Assembly (NCBI GenBank): GCA_002307235.1
Contig: DBTV01000029.1
Location: forward strand, 2,561 to 66,560
DNA from: Acidobacteriaceae bacterium UBA1307
Lineage (GTDB): Bacteria > Acidobacteriota > Terriglobia > Terriglobales > Acidobacteriaceae
Reading direction: 5' to 3'
Length of the DNA: 64,000 nt
The translations under genes and the position numbers were made by a program. The notes beneath the pieces were generated by a model, which was not told the DNA's origin, ran no database searches, and was given only the letters and a program-made list of their open reading frames with translations. How positions within the stretch are numbered: position 1 is the first letter of the stretch; every line of letters begins with the position of its first letter. This document shows, piece after piece, positions 1-7,030 of the stretch.

Positions 1-2074
1 TGCCGATGCCGTGCTCGCCCGAGACGACGCCGTCGAGCGAGGTGACCTTGGCCATCACCGCGTCAACACACTCGTCGACGCGCTTGAGCATGGCCCGGTC
101 ATTCGACAGCACCGGAATGTTGACGTGCACGTTGCCGTCGCCGGCGTGCATGTGCGTGGCGATGACGACGCGACGGTCGCGCACCTCCTTGTCGGCGCGC
201 GTGAGCGCATCAAGCACGGCAGGGTAGCCGCGCATCAGCCGCTCCAGATCATGCTGAAAGGCCTTGAGCGCGGTGAGCGAGCGCAGTGCTTTTGGCTCTT
301 CCTGCGCAACCTGCGCGCGGAAGTTGGCAAACAGAGCCTCGCGCGTGGCGGCCTGCACGGCAAACTGCTCCGGGTCGTCGCGGCTCATCTGCTCGGCAAG
401 AATCTCTTCGGCGCGCTCGGCAAAACGCAACTGCGAGTAGCGTTCTTCGGCGACGTTGACGCCATCGACATAGTGCGCGAACTCGGCCAGCGCCGAAAGC
501 GGCAGCACGATGTCCTCGTTCATCTTGAAGGCATTGGTGCGGCGGGCAATGGCGCCGAGCTTCTTGCGGTCCTGCCAGAAGCGTGCGCTCTCTTCCTTGT
601 TGCGCGCCACAAACATCGCCGTGTTGGGATGCGCGGCCAGCAGAGTGTGAATGCGATTGACGCCGCGCGTGGTCTGCTCGGCGTCATCACCGGCCACGTC
701 GATCAGCAGCACGGCCAGCGGCGTCTGCGCGCGCGCCGCCTTCACCTTGTAATGAATCGCGCGAATATATTCGTCGTCAAAGTGCTCGAGCGCCAGCAGC
801 GTCTCTTCATGATCGGCAGGGAAGGGAAAGGCCTTCGACAGCTCGACGATCACCTGGCTGGCCTCTTCAAAGTTTTCGCCGAAGAACTCGAGGCAGACGG
901 TCTGCTTGGCCTTGTATGCGGGGTAAAGCACGAAGCGCGCCGAGGTAATCACGCCGTCGGTGCCTTCTTTTTGCAGGCCGGGCACGCCGCCGAGCGCCTT
1001 GTTGGTGATGTCCTTCCACAGCCCCTTTTTGCGAATCTCGGTGCCGCGCAGCTCAATTGATTTGAGCGTGACGCCCTGCTCGTTGCGGACCTCGAAGCGA
1101 ACCTGATCATCGGGCAGAATCTTGCGCAGCGGATGATTGGTGCGCGCCACCGTCCAGCGCTCGCCCGAGGGCATCGCCATCCGCCATTCCAGCAGATTAT
1201 CGATGCAGGTGCCCCAGCGCACGGCCATCTTGCCGCCGGCGTTTTCAGCAATGTTGCCGCCGATGGTGCTGGCCCAGGCGCTGGTCGGGTCGGTCGCAAA
1301 AACCAGACCGCGCTCTGCCGCGTAGTCCATCGCGCTTTCCGTCACCACGCCGGCTTCGACATCGAGCGCGGGGGTGGTCGTGGTGCTGCCATCCTCGAGC
1401 GTGATCGTGTGCTCGACCACGCCGCGAATATGGAACATGCGCTCGGTGTTGATAACCACGCAGTCAGCGCGCAAGGGCACCGCGCCGCCGGTCAACCCCG
1501 TGCCCGCGCCGCGCGGAATCGCCTTCAGGCCGAGCTTGCCGATGGCCGACAGCAGCGGCGCAATGTGCTCTTCACGCTCCGGCGTGACCACGGCCAGCGG
1601 CAGATGCAGGCGCCAGTCGGTGGCGTCGGTGGCGTGCGAAACCAGCGTGAAGGGATCGAATTGCACATTCTCCGCGCCGACGATGGCGCCGAGCGTGTGA
1701 CGCACCCGGTGGCGCAGGTCGGGCATGCGCTCAACGTCATGCCGCAGCTCATCCACCAGCGCTCGACAGCGGGCCAGCACTGCAAGCACGCGTGCATCCT
1801 CATGCGCGCCCGAGGAGATCGCCTCCACATCCTTGCCCGTCTGCGTAAAGAACAGCTTGCGGCGCTTGGGCGAATCAAGCAGTTCCTGGAAGAGATAGGG
1901 ATTGCGGCGATGGATCAGCACGTCGCCAAAGATTCGCATCATGCGTCGGGCCGAGCGGCCGGTCACGCGCGCGCTGCGCAACTCATCGATCATGCCTACG
2001 GTTTCAGAACCAAGCAGAAAAGAAATCGCCTGTACATCGTCGGCGGAGGTGTAATTGAACGGAATCTCACGCAT
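1..2074 (-). CDS. DUF3683-type FAD-linked oxidoreductase, N-terminal part (truncated by window edge)
   Basis: This is the first ~691 codons of a very large flavoprotein; the 3' end lies outside the window. The N-terminus (MREIPFNYTSADDVQAISFL) and the following DELR...TGRSARRMMRIFGD, HRRNPYLFQELLDSPKRR stretch match my memory of the DUF3683 module of ~1300-aa FAD plus Fe-S oxidoreductases. A VAO-type FAD domain follows (PRGAGTGLTGGAVPL, then TSAWASTIGGNIAENAGG), and near the window edge an FAD-oxidase C-terminal domain (ATHMHAGDGNVHVNIPVLSND, SGEHGIG). Such proteins resemble D-lactate or D-2-hydroxyglutarate dehydrogenases with a C-terminal cysteine-rich Fe-S half, which is not visible here. 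The ATG at 2074 has a GAGGCAG upstream. The substrate cannot be assigned. Confidence 0.88.
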   Translation of the reverse strand, partial: MREIPFNYTSADDVQAISFLLGSETVGMIDELRSARVTGRSARRMMRIFGDVLIHRRNPYLFQELLDSPKRRKLFFTQTGKDVEAISSGAHEDARVLAVLARCRALVDELRHDVERMPDLRHRVRHTLGAIVGAENVQFDPFTLVSHATDATDWRLHLPLAVVTPEREEHIAPLLSAIGKLGLKAIPRGAGTGLTGGAVPLRADCVVINTERMFHIRGVVEHTITLEDGSTTTTPALDVEAGVVTESAMDYAAERGLVFATDPTSAWASTIGGNIAENAGGKMAVRWGTCIDNLLEWRMAMPSGERWTVARTNHPLRKILPDDQVRFEVRNEQGVTLKSIELRGTEIRKKGLWKDITNKALGGVPGLQKEGTDGVITSARFVLYPAYKAKQTVCLEFFGENFEEASQVIVELSKAFPFPADHEETLLALEHFDDEYIRAIHYKVKAARAQTPLAVLLIDVAGDDAEQTTRGVNRIHTLLAAHPNTAMFVARNKEESARFWQDRKKLGAIARRTNAFKMNEDIVLPLSALAEFAHYVDGVNVAEERYSQLRFAERAEEILAEQMSRDDPEQFAVQAATREALFANFRAQVAQEEPKALRSLTALKAFQHDLERLMRGYPAVLDALTRADKEVRDRRVVIATHMHAGDGNVHVNIPVLSNDRAMLKRVDECVDAVMAKVTSLDGVVSGEHGIG

Positions 2075-2281
2075 GCTGCACTGCCTCAGGGGTTGGCTTC
2101 AGTCGGAGTTCTTCTGTCGATGATAGGGGAAGCGAAAGGCCGCATGGCGCAATTCGGCACAGATCATCGACAACAATTTCTGATTGGGATCGGGTTGAGG
2201 CAGGGGCGTGGCAGACGCCGGTCACAGTCAAAAAAACTGCGGCACGAGCCGCCAAGGTGGGAGCTTGGCCGGTCGCGGAAG

Positions 2282-2306
2282 AAAAAAGCCACCCAAGCGG
2301 GCGGCT
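2282..2306 (-). terminator. Rho-independent terminator of tRNA-Ser
   Basis: On the minus strand the arms AGCCGCCC and GGGTGGCT (one G-U-type pair) close a GCTT tetraloop and are followed by six T. It lies 41 bases past the CCA end of the tRNA. Confidence 0.8.
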
Positions 2307-2346
2307 ACTATTTTGCTCTCACTCACGTGCGTGAGGCTGAAGTCAA

Positions 2347-2438
2347 TGGCGGAGAGGGGGAGATTCGAACTCCCGATAGCCTTGCGACTATGTCTGATTT
2401 CGAGTCAGGTGCATTCAACCGGGCTCTGCCACCTCTCC
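2347..2438 (-). tRNA. tRNA-Ser (anticodon CGA), phage attachment target
   Basis: A 92-nt class II tRNA reads on the minus strand from GGAGAGGTGGCAGAG to an encoded CCA. The acceptor stem pairs GGAGAGG with CCTCTCC. The anticodon loop CTCGAAA gives CGA (UCG codons). There is a long variable arm, and GTTCGAAT forms the T loop. The gene is intact at this, the left, end of the prophage. Its 5' half (2397-2438) is the duplicated attachment core. Everything upstream of 2439 is phage DNA, so the native promoter is no longer attached. Confidence 0.95.
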
Positions 2439-2439
2439 G
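2397..2439. repeat. attL core, 43-bp direct repeat
   Basis: These 43 bases recur exactly at 41041-41083. They run from the anticodon loop to one base past the 5' end of tRNA-Ser. The flanking bases differ on both sides (g/a on the left, tttt/actg on the right), so the repeat ends are sharp. Integrase lies just inside. Confidence 0.93.
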
Positions 2440-2470
2440 TTTTGTTTACAGCGCCTTACGACATAAACAG

Positions 2471-2499
2471 ATATTACCACATCCCCAGTGTGCTAAAAA
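2471..2499 (-). promoter_or_regulatory. possible phage-supplied promoter for tRNA-Ser
   Basis: On the minus strand TAATAT (2471-2476) stands 17 bp from TTTTTA (2494-2499), about 33 bp before the tRNA 5' end. The -35 is poor. It is listed because the native tRNA promoter was left at the other prophage end and some promoter must replace it. Confidence 0.25.
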
Positions 2500-2507
2500 G
2501 TGTGCTA
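2487..2507 (+). repeat. putative left integrase arm-type sites
   Basis: Two copies of AGTGTGCTA (2487-2495 and 2499-2507) lie 12 bp apart, about one helical turn, between int and attL. The same TGTGCTA core occurs three times just inside attR (40839, 40901, 40912). This is the arrangement expected for arm-type binding sites of a tyrosine integrase. Confidence 0.5.
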
Positions 2508-2531
2508 GGTTTTCTCCCAACAAATTTATTT

Positions 2532-3857
2532 TCAATTTGTCGGTTTTTTGTTGAAAACTTCAGCCTCCCTGGTTTGATTTCGTTCGTTCATGATTGCCGC
2601 GACCTTGGACGTCTCTGGGTGCAGGTAGTGCATCGTTACCTTCAGATCGCTGTGGCCCATGAGGTCCATCACCAGCTTAGGGTTTCCTGTTCCCGCCATA
2701 AGGTCGGTTCCAAAAGTGTGGCGTGCAGAGTAGAGTTTTTTGCTCTTGGGCAGTCCGGCCATGGTCCTTGCAAGTCGGAACGCCTGCGTGAGCGCGGGAC
2801 GGGTGATTGGTCGCCCTTGGTAGCGAGGGGAAGGGAAGAGCCACCCTTCGGTCCTGCTGCTGATGTGGGCGAACAGAATTTTGCGTACCCTGTCTGTCAT
2901 TGGGACGCGCCGAATCCCAGCCTGCGACTTGGAGTGTGTGACCAGGATTTCTCCGCGCGTAAAATCGACGTCTTCAATGCGTAGATGGACCATCTCTTCA
3001 GGCCGCAGTCCGGTGTCCATGTGGACAGGGAACGCAACCTTCAGGGCCGATCCGCGTGACCGGCATTGCCGGTATCGCTTGAGGGCTTTGGTGATGGCTT
3101 GTCGCCCTATGGGTCTTCCGGGAAGATTGGAGGATGGAAAAACCCAGCCCTCGGTCCTTCCTGAGCACGCCTTTTTAAGTGCCGTTTTTACCTCGTCAGT
3201 CATGACCATGTTGCGCACGGTCCCAGCCTCAAAGTCGATGTCAGATATGCGCAGTTGAGAGATTTCGTTCGGCATCATCTTGAGGTCTGACCGCAGCGGG
3301 AGAGCTGCGCGAATAATGCCTCTTTCGTGCCCAACGCTCCTGCTCGACAAAATTGCCTCCAGCGCGATTTCGTCTTGCGCCGTAATCACCTCTACGCGGC
3401 CGCTTTCAGCGAGCGTCTTGAATTCGGGCGCTGAGCGGATGAAGCCTTGTCGGAGCGCCAAACGGAACATGCGTCGCAGTGTCCGCGTGGCGCAGTTAAA
3501 GGTCGATGCAGATCCTGGAATGGACATCATCTCTGCGTCTTCGGCTGTGATGTGGTCCATGCGTTTGCGGTAGAAGGGCTGCTTGGCAATGAGAGCTGCG
3601 CCGTAGGCGTAGCTCTCTTTTGTCCTTGGCTTAATCTTGCGGGATTCGGCGATCCATTCCGCAAACCACCCCTCTGCGAACTCTTTCAGTGTGGGCGGCG
3701 TGCGAGTAGTTTCATCGCCGCCCTCCACCTGGAGAACAATGGCTGCCGCGACGGACTGGGCTTCCAGCTTCTTTTTTTTCCCGGTCGACCGGCGATACTG
3801 TTGGCCGTTGAAGGTGAAGCGCACCCACCATGTTTTTCCCCGAGTAAATAGCTCCAT
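2532..3857 (-). CDS. int: tyrosine-recombinase phage integrase with duplicated catalytic sub-domain
   Basis: This 441-aa protein should integrate and excise the prophage at the adjacent tRNA-Ser. An N-terminal arm-binding region (1-55) and a SAM-like core-binding domain (~56-150) precede the catalytic domain. Catalytic residues visible are R285 (TGLRPEE), K310 (HSKSQ), R379-H380 (YSARHTFGT), H402 (LMGHSD) and nucleophile Y411 (MHYLHP). Residues ~183-264 are a second, degenerate copy of ~272-365: both contain LRI-D-DF, MTD-V, RTEGW-FPS and GRPI motifs. In the first copy the arginine is M195 and the lysine hairpin is missing. The length is about 80 residues above the usual ~350-390. Start ATG has GAGGG upstream; xis lies 13 bp upstream. 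Confidence 0.93.
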   Translation of the reverse strand: MELFTRGKTWWVRFTFNGQQYRRSTGKKKKLEAQSVAAAIVLQVEGGDETTRTPPTLKEFAEGWFAEWIAESRKIKPRTKESYAYGAALIAKQPFYRKRMDHITAEDAEMMSIPGSASTFNCATRTLRRMFRLALRQGFIRSAPEFKTLAESGRVEVITAQDEIALEAILSSRSVGHERGIIRAALPLRSDLKMMPNEISQLRISDIDFEAGTVRNMVMTDEVKTALKKACSGRTEGWVFPSSNLPGRPIGRQAITKALKRYRQCRSRGSALKVAFPVHMDTGLRPEEMVHLRIEDVDFTRGEILVTHSKSQAGIRRVPMTDRVRKILFAHISSRTEGWLFPSPRYQGRPITRPALTQAFRLARTMAGLPKSKKLYSARHTFGTDLMAGTGNPKLVMDLMGHSDLKVTMHYLHPETSKVAAIMNERNQTREAEVFNKKPTN

Positions 3858-3870
3858 GTTCCCTCGTAGC

Positions 3871-4089
3871 CTAGGCTGCTTCCGGTGGCGCTACCCGGCA
3901 ACTGTTGATGTATTGATCGATCTCTTCTACGTCAAGTTTGACGCCACCGCCGACCTTGTAAAAGGTCAACTGCTGATCGCCGACGCATTTCCAGCGGTAT
4001 AGCGTGCCGGGCTTTACTCCCAGTCGCCGAGCCGCCACATTCAAAGGGATGAGCCTTCGAGGGGTTTTTGGGTTCGTTTGTTCGCTCAT
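3871..4089 (-). CDS. excisionase-like helix-turn-helix protein
   Basis: A 72-aa protein with a MerR/excisionase-type winged helix: IPLNVAARRLGVKPGTLYRW, then a wing (FYKVGGGVKLDVEEIDQYI). It sits immediately upstream of int in the same orientation and is probably co-transcribed from the promoter at 4111-4139. By position and fold it is a recombination directionality factor, but it could equally act as a regulator of the divergent promoters next to it. Confidence 0.75.
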   Translation of the reverse strand: MSEQTNPKTPRRLIPLNVAARRLGVKPGTLYRWKCVGDQQLTFYKVGGGVKLDVEEIDQYINSCRVAPPEAA

Positions 4090-4091
4090 AA

Positions 4092-4139
4092 TCAGTCTGA
4101 CTCCGAATCAATAATGCGTGAACATGAACAGCGCGTCAA
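4092..4139 (-). promoter_or_regulatory. int/xis promoter with operator at +1
   Basis: On the minus strand TTGACG (4134-4139) and CATTAT (4111-4116) are separated by exactly 17 bp. The predicted start falls near 4104, directly before the palindromic 9-mer TCAGTCTGA (4092-4100). The 11-mer CAGTCTGACTC (4093-4103) recurs inverted at 4218-4228 beside the divergent early promoter. Confidence 0.55.
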
Positions 4140-4205
4140 GGGTATTTATAGCATTTTCTTCATATTTTCCTTCCTTGTCGGCCAGGTATGGTGCATTATT
4201 TGTTC

Positions 4206-4229
4206 TATACTCAGCCTGAGTCAGACTGA
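4206..4229 (+). promoter_or_regulatory. early rightward promoter -10 with tandem operators
   Basis: TATACT (4206-4211) is followed at once by TCAGCCTGA (4211-4219) and TCAGACTGA (4221-4229), two more copies of the TCAG-N-CTGA palindrome, covering the expected start. No good -35 is visible, so activation or weak basal use is possible. A repressor bound here would silence the early operon. Confidence 0.5.
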
Positions 4230-4258
4230 CACATAGCGAAGGCTTGGAGGGTGGCGTA

Positions 4259-4666
4259 ATGCGGGCGATTGACTTTGGAGCCGATCAGGCTTGGAGAGAA
4301 TTATGTGTCGGTGTCGGTTTCCCTGCCTCCGAGCTTCGCCTTGCTTTTCCCGACGGGATGCAGTATTGTGAACCGCATAGGAGCGTAGAAACTCCTCGGT
4401 CAGTAGCGGTGCCCTGCTCCCGTACGAGCGGTTTTTCTGTGCCTTTTTTCGGGCACGGGAAACAAATGGGCTGGAGTCGCCTACCCGCAAGGGTGGCGGC
4501 CCGACTACTGACGGGTTTCTACCTCCAGCCCGCCCAATCTCTAGAAAAGGTTTCGGCGGGAAGTCTCATCAGTAGGAGCACCGCCATGTCTATGCGCCAC
4601 CTCGCATCGCGGGGTCGATCTGCATTGTTGTTGTGCCCGAATCCCTATGGGGAGGCGCGGGCATGA
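4259..4666 (+). CDS. Ash/Icd-like short phage protein encoded over a structured leader
   Basis: First open frame of the early operon, 135 aa, with strong GGAGG seven bases before ATG 4259 and an ATGA overlap with the next gene. The C-terminal part (STAMSMRHLASRGRSALLLC, PNP) resembles from memory the tail of enterobacterial P4-type Ash/Icd-like proteins, whose reading frame overlies conserved RNA structure. The middle of the gene is full of inverted repeats (4418-4560). The protein may be secondary to the RNA; no domain is recognisable. It may be non-coding. Confidence 0.4.
   Translation: MRAIDFGADQAWRELCVGVGFPASELRLAFPDGMQYCEPHRSVETPRSVAVPCSRTSGFSVPFFGHGKQMGWSRLPARVAARLLTGFYLQPAQSLEKVSAGSLISRSTAMSMRHLASRGRSALLLCPNPYGEARA
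4418..4560 (+). ncRNA. structured early-leader RNA candidate
   Basis: Several perfect helices are nested here: TCCCGT 4418-4423 with ACGGGA 4455-4460; GGGCTGGAG 4468-4476 with CTCCAGCCC 4523-4531; inside that an ACCC-GCAA-GGGT hairpin extended by CGCC/GGCG (4479-4499, GNRA loop); and CCCGCC 4529-4534 with GGCGGG 4555-4560, competing with the larger stem. Alternative pairings suggest a regulatory leader such as the RNA-based immunity of P4-type phages. Inference only. Confidence 0.4.
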
Positions 4667-5139
4667 CGATTCCCGAAAAATCAAATTCTTGTGTGGGCGT
4701 CGACCTGCCCGGCGGTGGCCGTGTGCATGCCGAGGGCTTGTGTGCGTGTGGCGGCCGGTTCGAGGCCGCGCTGGAGCCGCTGCCCGCTCTTCCCCAGCCG
4801 CTTGACCGACTGACCGCCGCGCTCGATGAGCTGGAGGCGGTCAGCGGCGAGCTCGGCCTCGAGGATGTTCTTTCGGCGTACGCGCGCCGCCGTGTGGCGG
4901 CTGGCAGCGAGCCGACCTACAGCCTGAGCCGTGGCGGCGAGAGCGTGCGTTGCCTGGAGTGCGGATGTGCGCACGGCAAGCACGATGAGGGCTGCACGGT
5001 GGGCGCGGCCCAACACCTTTTGGCGCTGATCTGGCGCAAACGATCTTCAAAAAATACCTCGACAAAGGAGGCTGAGCCAAACGAGAGGAGCGCTCAGGCG
5101 AGCGAGGGGATGCGCGTGCCTGGGCAACATCATGACTGA
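4663..5139 (+). CDS. early phage protein with Cys cluster
   Basis: 158 aa from ATG 4663 (GGAGG eight bases upstream; ATGA overlap with the preceding frame). Residues ~104-118 contain CLECGCAHGKHDEGC, a likely metal-binding cluster, and there is a second CACGG near residue 25. The middle (PLDRLTAALDELEAV...) is helical. No family is recognised. It opens a series of tightly packed early genes typical of siphophage operons, whose products often modulate the host. Confidence 0.6.
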   Translation: MTIPEKSNSCVGVDLPGGGRVHAEGLCACGGRFEAALEPLPALPQPLDRLTAALDELEAVSGELGLEDVLSAYARRRVAAGSEPTYSLSRGGESVRCLECGCAHGKHDEGCTVGAAQHLLALIWRKRSSKNTSTKEAEPNERSAQASEGMRVPGQHHD

Positions 5140-5155
5140 ATCGATGGGAGGATCT

Positions 5156-5401
5156 ATGGCTTACTTGATGCCCGGCAAGTGCCGGTATTGCGGCTGCACG
5201 GAGTCGAACGCTTGCGTTTTGCAGGATGGCGATACGTGCAGTTGGCACGACAACACGCGCACGGTCTGCACTGCGCCTGGCTGTGTGCGGCAGTTTATCG
5301 CGGACAGCCGTCGGCGTCGGCCTATGCGGCGCAAGAAGTCGACGGCCGAGGTGCACGCGGAGATTATGCGGCGCGGGCGGCGTGGAAAGAGAGCTGCATG
5401 A
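5156..5401 (+). CDS. small zinc-binding-like early phage protein
   Basis: 81 aa. Start chosen at ATG 5156 because GGGAGG lies just upstream; ATG 5132 overlaps the previous gene but has no ribosome-binding site. The N-terminus reads KCRYCGCTESNACVLQ, then DTCSWHD and TVCTAPGC. This CRxCGCT...C...C-W pattern is common in short phage proteins of unknown role and probably binds zinc. The C-terminus is very basic (RRRRPMRRKK), suggesting nucleic-acid contact. Confidence 0.65.
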   Translation: MAYLMPGKCRYCGCTESNACVLQDGDTCSWHDNTRTVCTAPGCVRQFIADSRRRRPMRRKKSTAEVHAEIMRRGRRGKRAA

Positions 5402-5508
5402 GGGTGTGGGTTTGGGCGTTGGCGCGGCGCTACGCGTGGCTGTTGGCGCTAATTGCCGTGTGGGGAGTGGTGGTGTTGCTGGTCGAGCGTGTTGAGCGCT
5501 GTTACTGA
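5398..5508 (+). CDS. 36-aa single-pass membrane peptide
   Basis: ATGA overlap with the upstream stop suggests translational coupling. The peptide MRVWVWALARRYAWLLALIA continues into a hydrophobic VWGVVVLLV segment and a charged tail: one membrane helix with a positive N-side. No homologue is recognised; too small to assign a role. Confidence 0.5.
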   Translation: MRVWVWALARRYAWLLALIAVWGVVVLLVERVERCY

Positions 5509-5520
5509 GCGAGGGGTGAG

Positions 5521-5958
5521 ATGACAAAGAAGATCGAGATCGAACTGCCCTGCGCGCTGAGCGATGACGAGGTGCGGTCGCGTGGCGATTACCTGGTCGA
5601 GCTGATTGCGCGCATGGACGCGGTGAGCGAGGAAAAGTCGAACGTCGCGCGGCGCTACAAAGAGCAGCTCTCGGGCCTGGCTGAAACGCAGCGCAAGGTG
5701 GCGGCGGCGATCAGAACGCGCTGTGAGGCGCGCATGGTGCGTTGCTGGGTGACGTACCACGCGCCGTGCGAGGGCGTGAAGCGTACCACGCGCATGGACA
5801 CGGGCGATGTGGTGAGTGAAGAGCCGATGACTGACGCCGAAAAGCAGCTCAATCTTTTTGCCTCGATCAAGGATTTGGAAGCGTTGGCCGGAATTGAGCC
5901 TCCAGAGCCGCCGCCTGCGGATGGCGACGACGATGAGGCGCAGGAGGCAGAGCAGTAG
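5521..5958 (+). CDS. conserved phage coiled-coil protein
   Basis: 145 aa. Residues ~15-70 form a long helix rich in E, R, K and A (probable coiled coil). A beta-rich part then has RCWVTYHAPCEGVKRTTRMD, TGDVV and EEPMTDAEKQLNLF. That combination (aromatic W/Y-x-Y, DTG, then a P-M-T-x-x-E-x-Q-x-x-LF tail) I recall from an unnamed phage early protein family. The C-terminus is acidic and proline-rich. RBS GAGGGGTGAG precedes ATG. Confidence 0.65.
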   Translation: MTKKIEIELPCALSDDEVRSRGDYLVELIARMDAVSEEKSNVARRYKEQLSGLAETQRKVAAAIRTRCEARMVRCWVTYHAPCEGVKRTTRMDTGDVVSEEPMTDAEKQLNLFASIKDLEALAGIEPPEPPPADGDDDEAQEAEQ

Positions 5959-5992
5959 CGCAGGTGCCCGCAAGGGCAGAGAGGAGCGGACA

Positions 5993-6256
5993 GTGGCAAC
6001 AGTAACAGTGGCAAAGAAGAAGCCGACAGTGGCGCGAGCGGTGGAGGTGATGCCGGCGCGGTACACGATCGACGCGAGCATTCTTCGGTTGGCCGAGCGG
6101 ACTCGCGACACAACGCGGGCAATGCATGAGCGCAGTGCTCTGCTCGAGGAGCGGCTCGACCAGATCAACAGCGTGCTCGAGGAAGCGAGCACCTACCTGG
6201 ACGAGTTGGATAGCTGCTCGGGGCGTTTAGCCCGGCGCGTTGGGCTGGAGGAGTAG
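5993..6256 (+). CDS. early phage protein, helical
   Basis: 87 aa from GTG 5993, chosen because GAGGAG lies six bases upstream. The N-terminus is VATVTVAKKKPTVARAVEV; the rest (ASILRLAERTRDTTRAMHER, LEERLDQINSVLEEASTYL) is a predicted two-helix coiled coil. The stop abuts the next GTG start. Function unknown. Confidence 0.5.
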   Translation: MATVTVAKKKPTVARAVEVMPARYTIDASILRLAERTRDTTRAMHERSALLEERLDQINSVLEEASTYLDELDSCSGRLARRVGLEE

Positions 6257-6418
6257 GTGGCGGCCGGGTTGTGGCAACACGCACGGCCGTGGGTGCGTTG
6301 GATCGGCAAGACGACGGTGCAAGTGGTGTTGCTGTGGGGTATCTACTGCTCGATTTTGCGTCATGACGATCACGGCGCTTTGCTCTGTGCGATTTTGGCA
6401 ACTGTCTTGGATCGGTAG
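6257..6418 (+). CDS. 53-aa small membrane protein, GTG start
   Basis: Open frame beginning on the base after the previous stop. The preceding gene's GGAGGAG serves as ribosome-binding site. Two short hydrophobic stretches (TVQVVLLWGIYCSIL and GALLCAILATVL) flank RHDDH. It fits the dense, end-to-end early gene packing, but coding status rests only on position and RBS. Confidence 0.4.
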   Translation: MAAGLWQHARPWVRWIGKTTVQVVLLWGIYCSILRHDDHGALLCAILATVLDR

Positions 6419-6427
6419 GTGGTGACT

Positions 6428-6685
6428 ATGGCGAAAGATCGCGATTGGACGAAGACGGGAACGGTTGAGGGGATGGCGAGTTGGCTGTGCGGCAAGTCTG
6501 GCGCGCTGGCTGTGATCGTGATCCGCGTCAACGATGGCGTGCTGGCGGCCGATGCGAAGATCGCGCCGCATGACGTGGGCGATGTGGTAGCTGAGCGGCT
6601 GCCGGGCCTGATTGTGGGGTTGCAGGATGCGCGCAGCCGCAAGCATAACGCGGGCCGGAGCGAGCTCGAGCCGGTGAGGGAGTAG
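6428..6685 (+). CDS. early phage protein of unknown function
   Basis: 85 aa from ATG 6428 (AGGTGG upstream). Alternating beta and alpha pattern: GALAVIVIRVNDGVLAADAK, IAPHDVGDVVAERLPGLIVG. This resembles an unnamed short phage family from memory; no catalytic motif is visible. The next gene starts two bases after the stop. Confidence 0.55.
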   Translation: MAKDRDWTKTGTVEGMASWLCGKSGALAVIVIRVNDGVLAADAKIAPHDVGDVVAERLPGLIVGLQDARSRKHNAGRSELEPVRE

Positions 6686-6687
6686 CG

Positions 6688-7026
6688 ATGCTGGATCGTG
6701 TGTGTATGGTGCTCTCGGTCGTGGGTGTTGCGGTGCAGGTGGGGTGCATGGTGCAGCTCTATCGCGCAATGGATGCAGGCGTTGCGTTGCGCCTACGGCA
6801 GTTGGATTGCGACCTGGCCGAACGCGGCCGCCTGAGCGCGCTTGCGTGGTGGCGGCTGCGCAAGTGGAAGCGAGCCGAGTCGCACTGCCGGGAGATGGCT
6901 GCGCAGATCTATCAACAGCGTGAAGAGTTGCGGTTATGGCAGCTACACGTAAAGGCAATTAGCCATCGCGAGCGGCCGTATCTGGAGTGGTTGCGCAAGA
7001 AGCAAAAGAGTGGGCGAAGGGGGTAG
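6688..7026 (+). CDS. early phage protein with N-terminal membrane helix
   Basis: 112 aa. Residues 1-25 (VCMVLSVVGVAVQVGCMVQL) form one membrane helix; the rest is a basic, Trp-rich helix (WWRLRKWKRAESHCREMAAQ, LEWLRKKQKSGRRG). The layout is that of a membrane-anchored cytoplasmic coiled coil. Role unknown. Confidence 0.5.
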   Translation: MLDRVCMVLSVVGVAVQVGCMVQLYRAMDAGVALRLRQLDCDLAERGRLSALAWWRLRKWKRAESHCREMAAQIYQQREELRLWQLHVKAISHRERPYLEWLRKKQKSGRRG

Positions 7027-7030
7027 CGCA

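Noticed and set aside
11..1060. Long plus-strand open frame opposite the FAD oxidoreductase
   Set aside because: The minus strand carries clear flavoprotein motifs; the plus frame is a GC-rich antisense shadow.
2208..2984. Plus-strand frame spanning the tRNA and the end of the integrase
   Set aside because: It runs through the tRNA-Ser and antisense to int, with no domain or ribosome-binding site.
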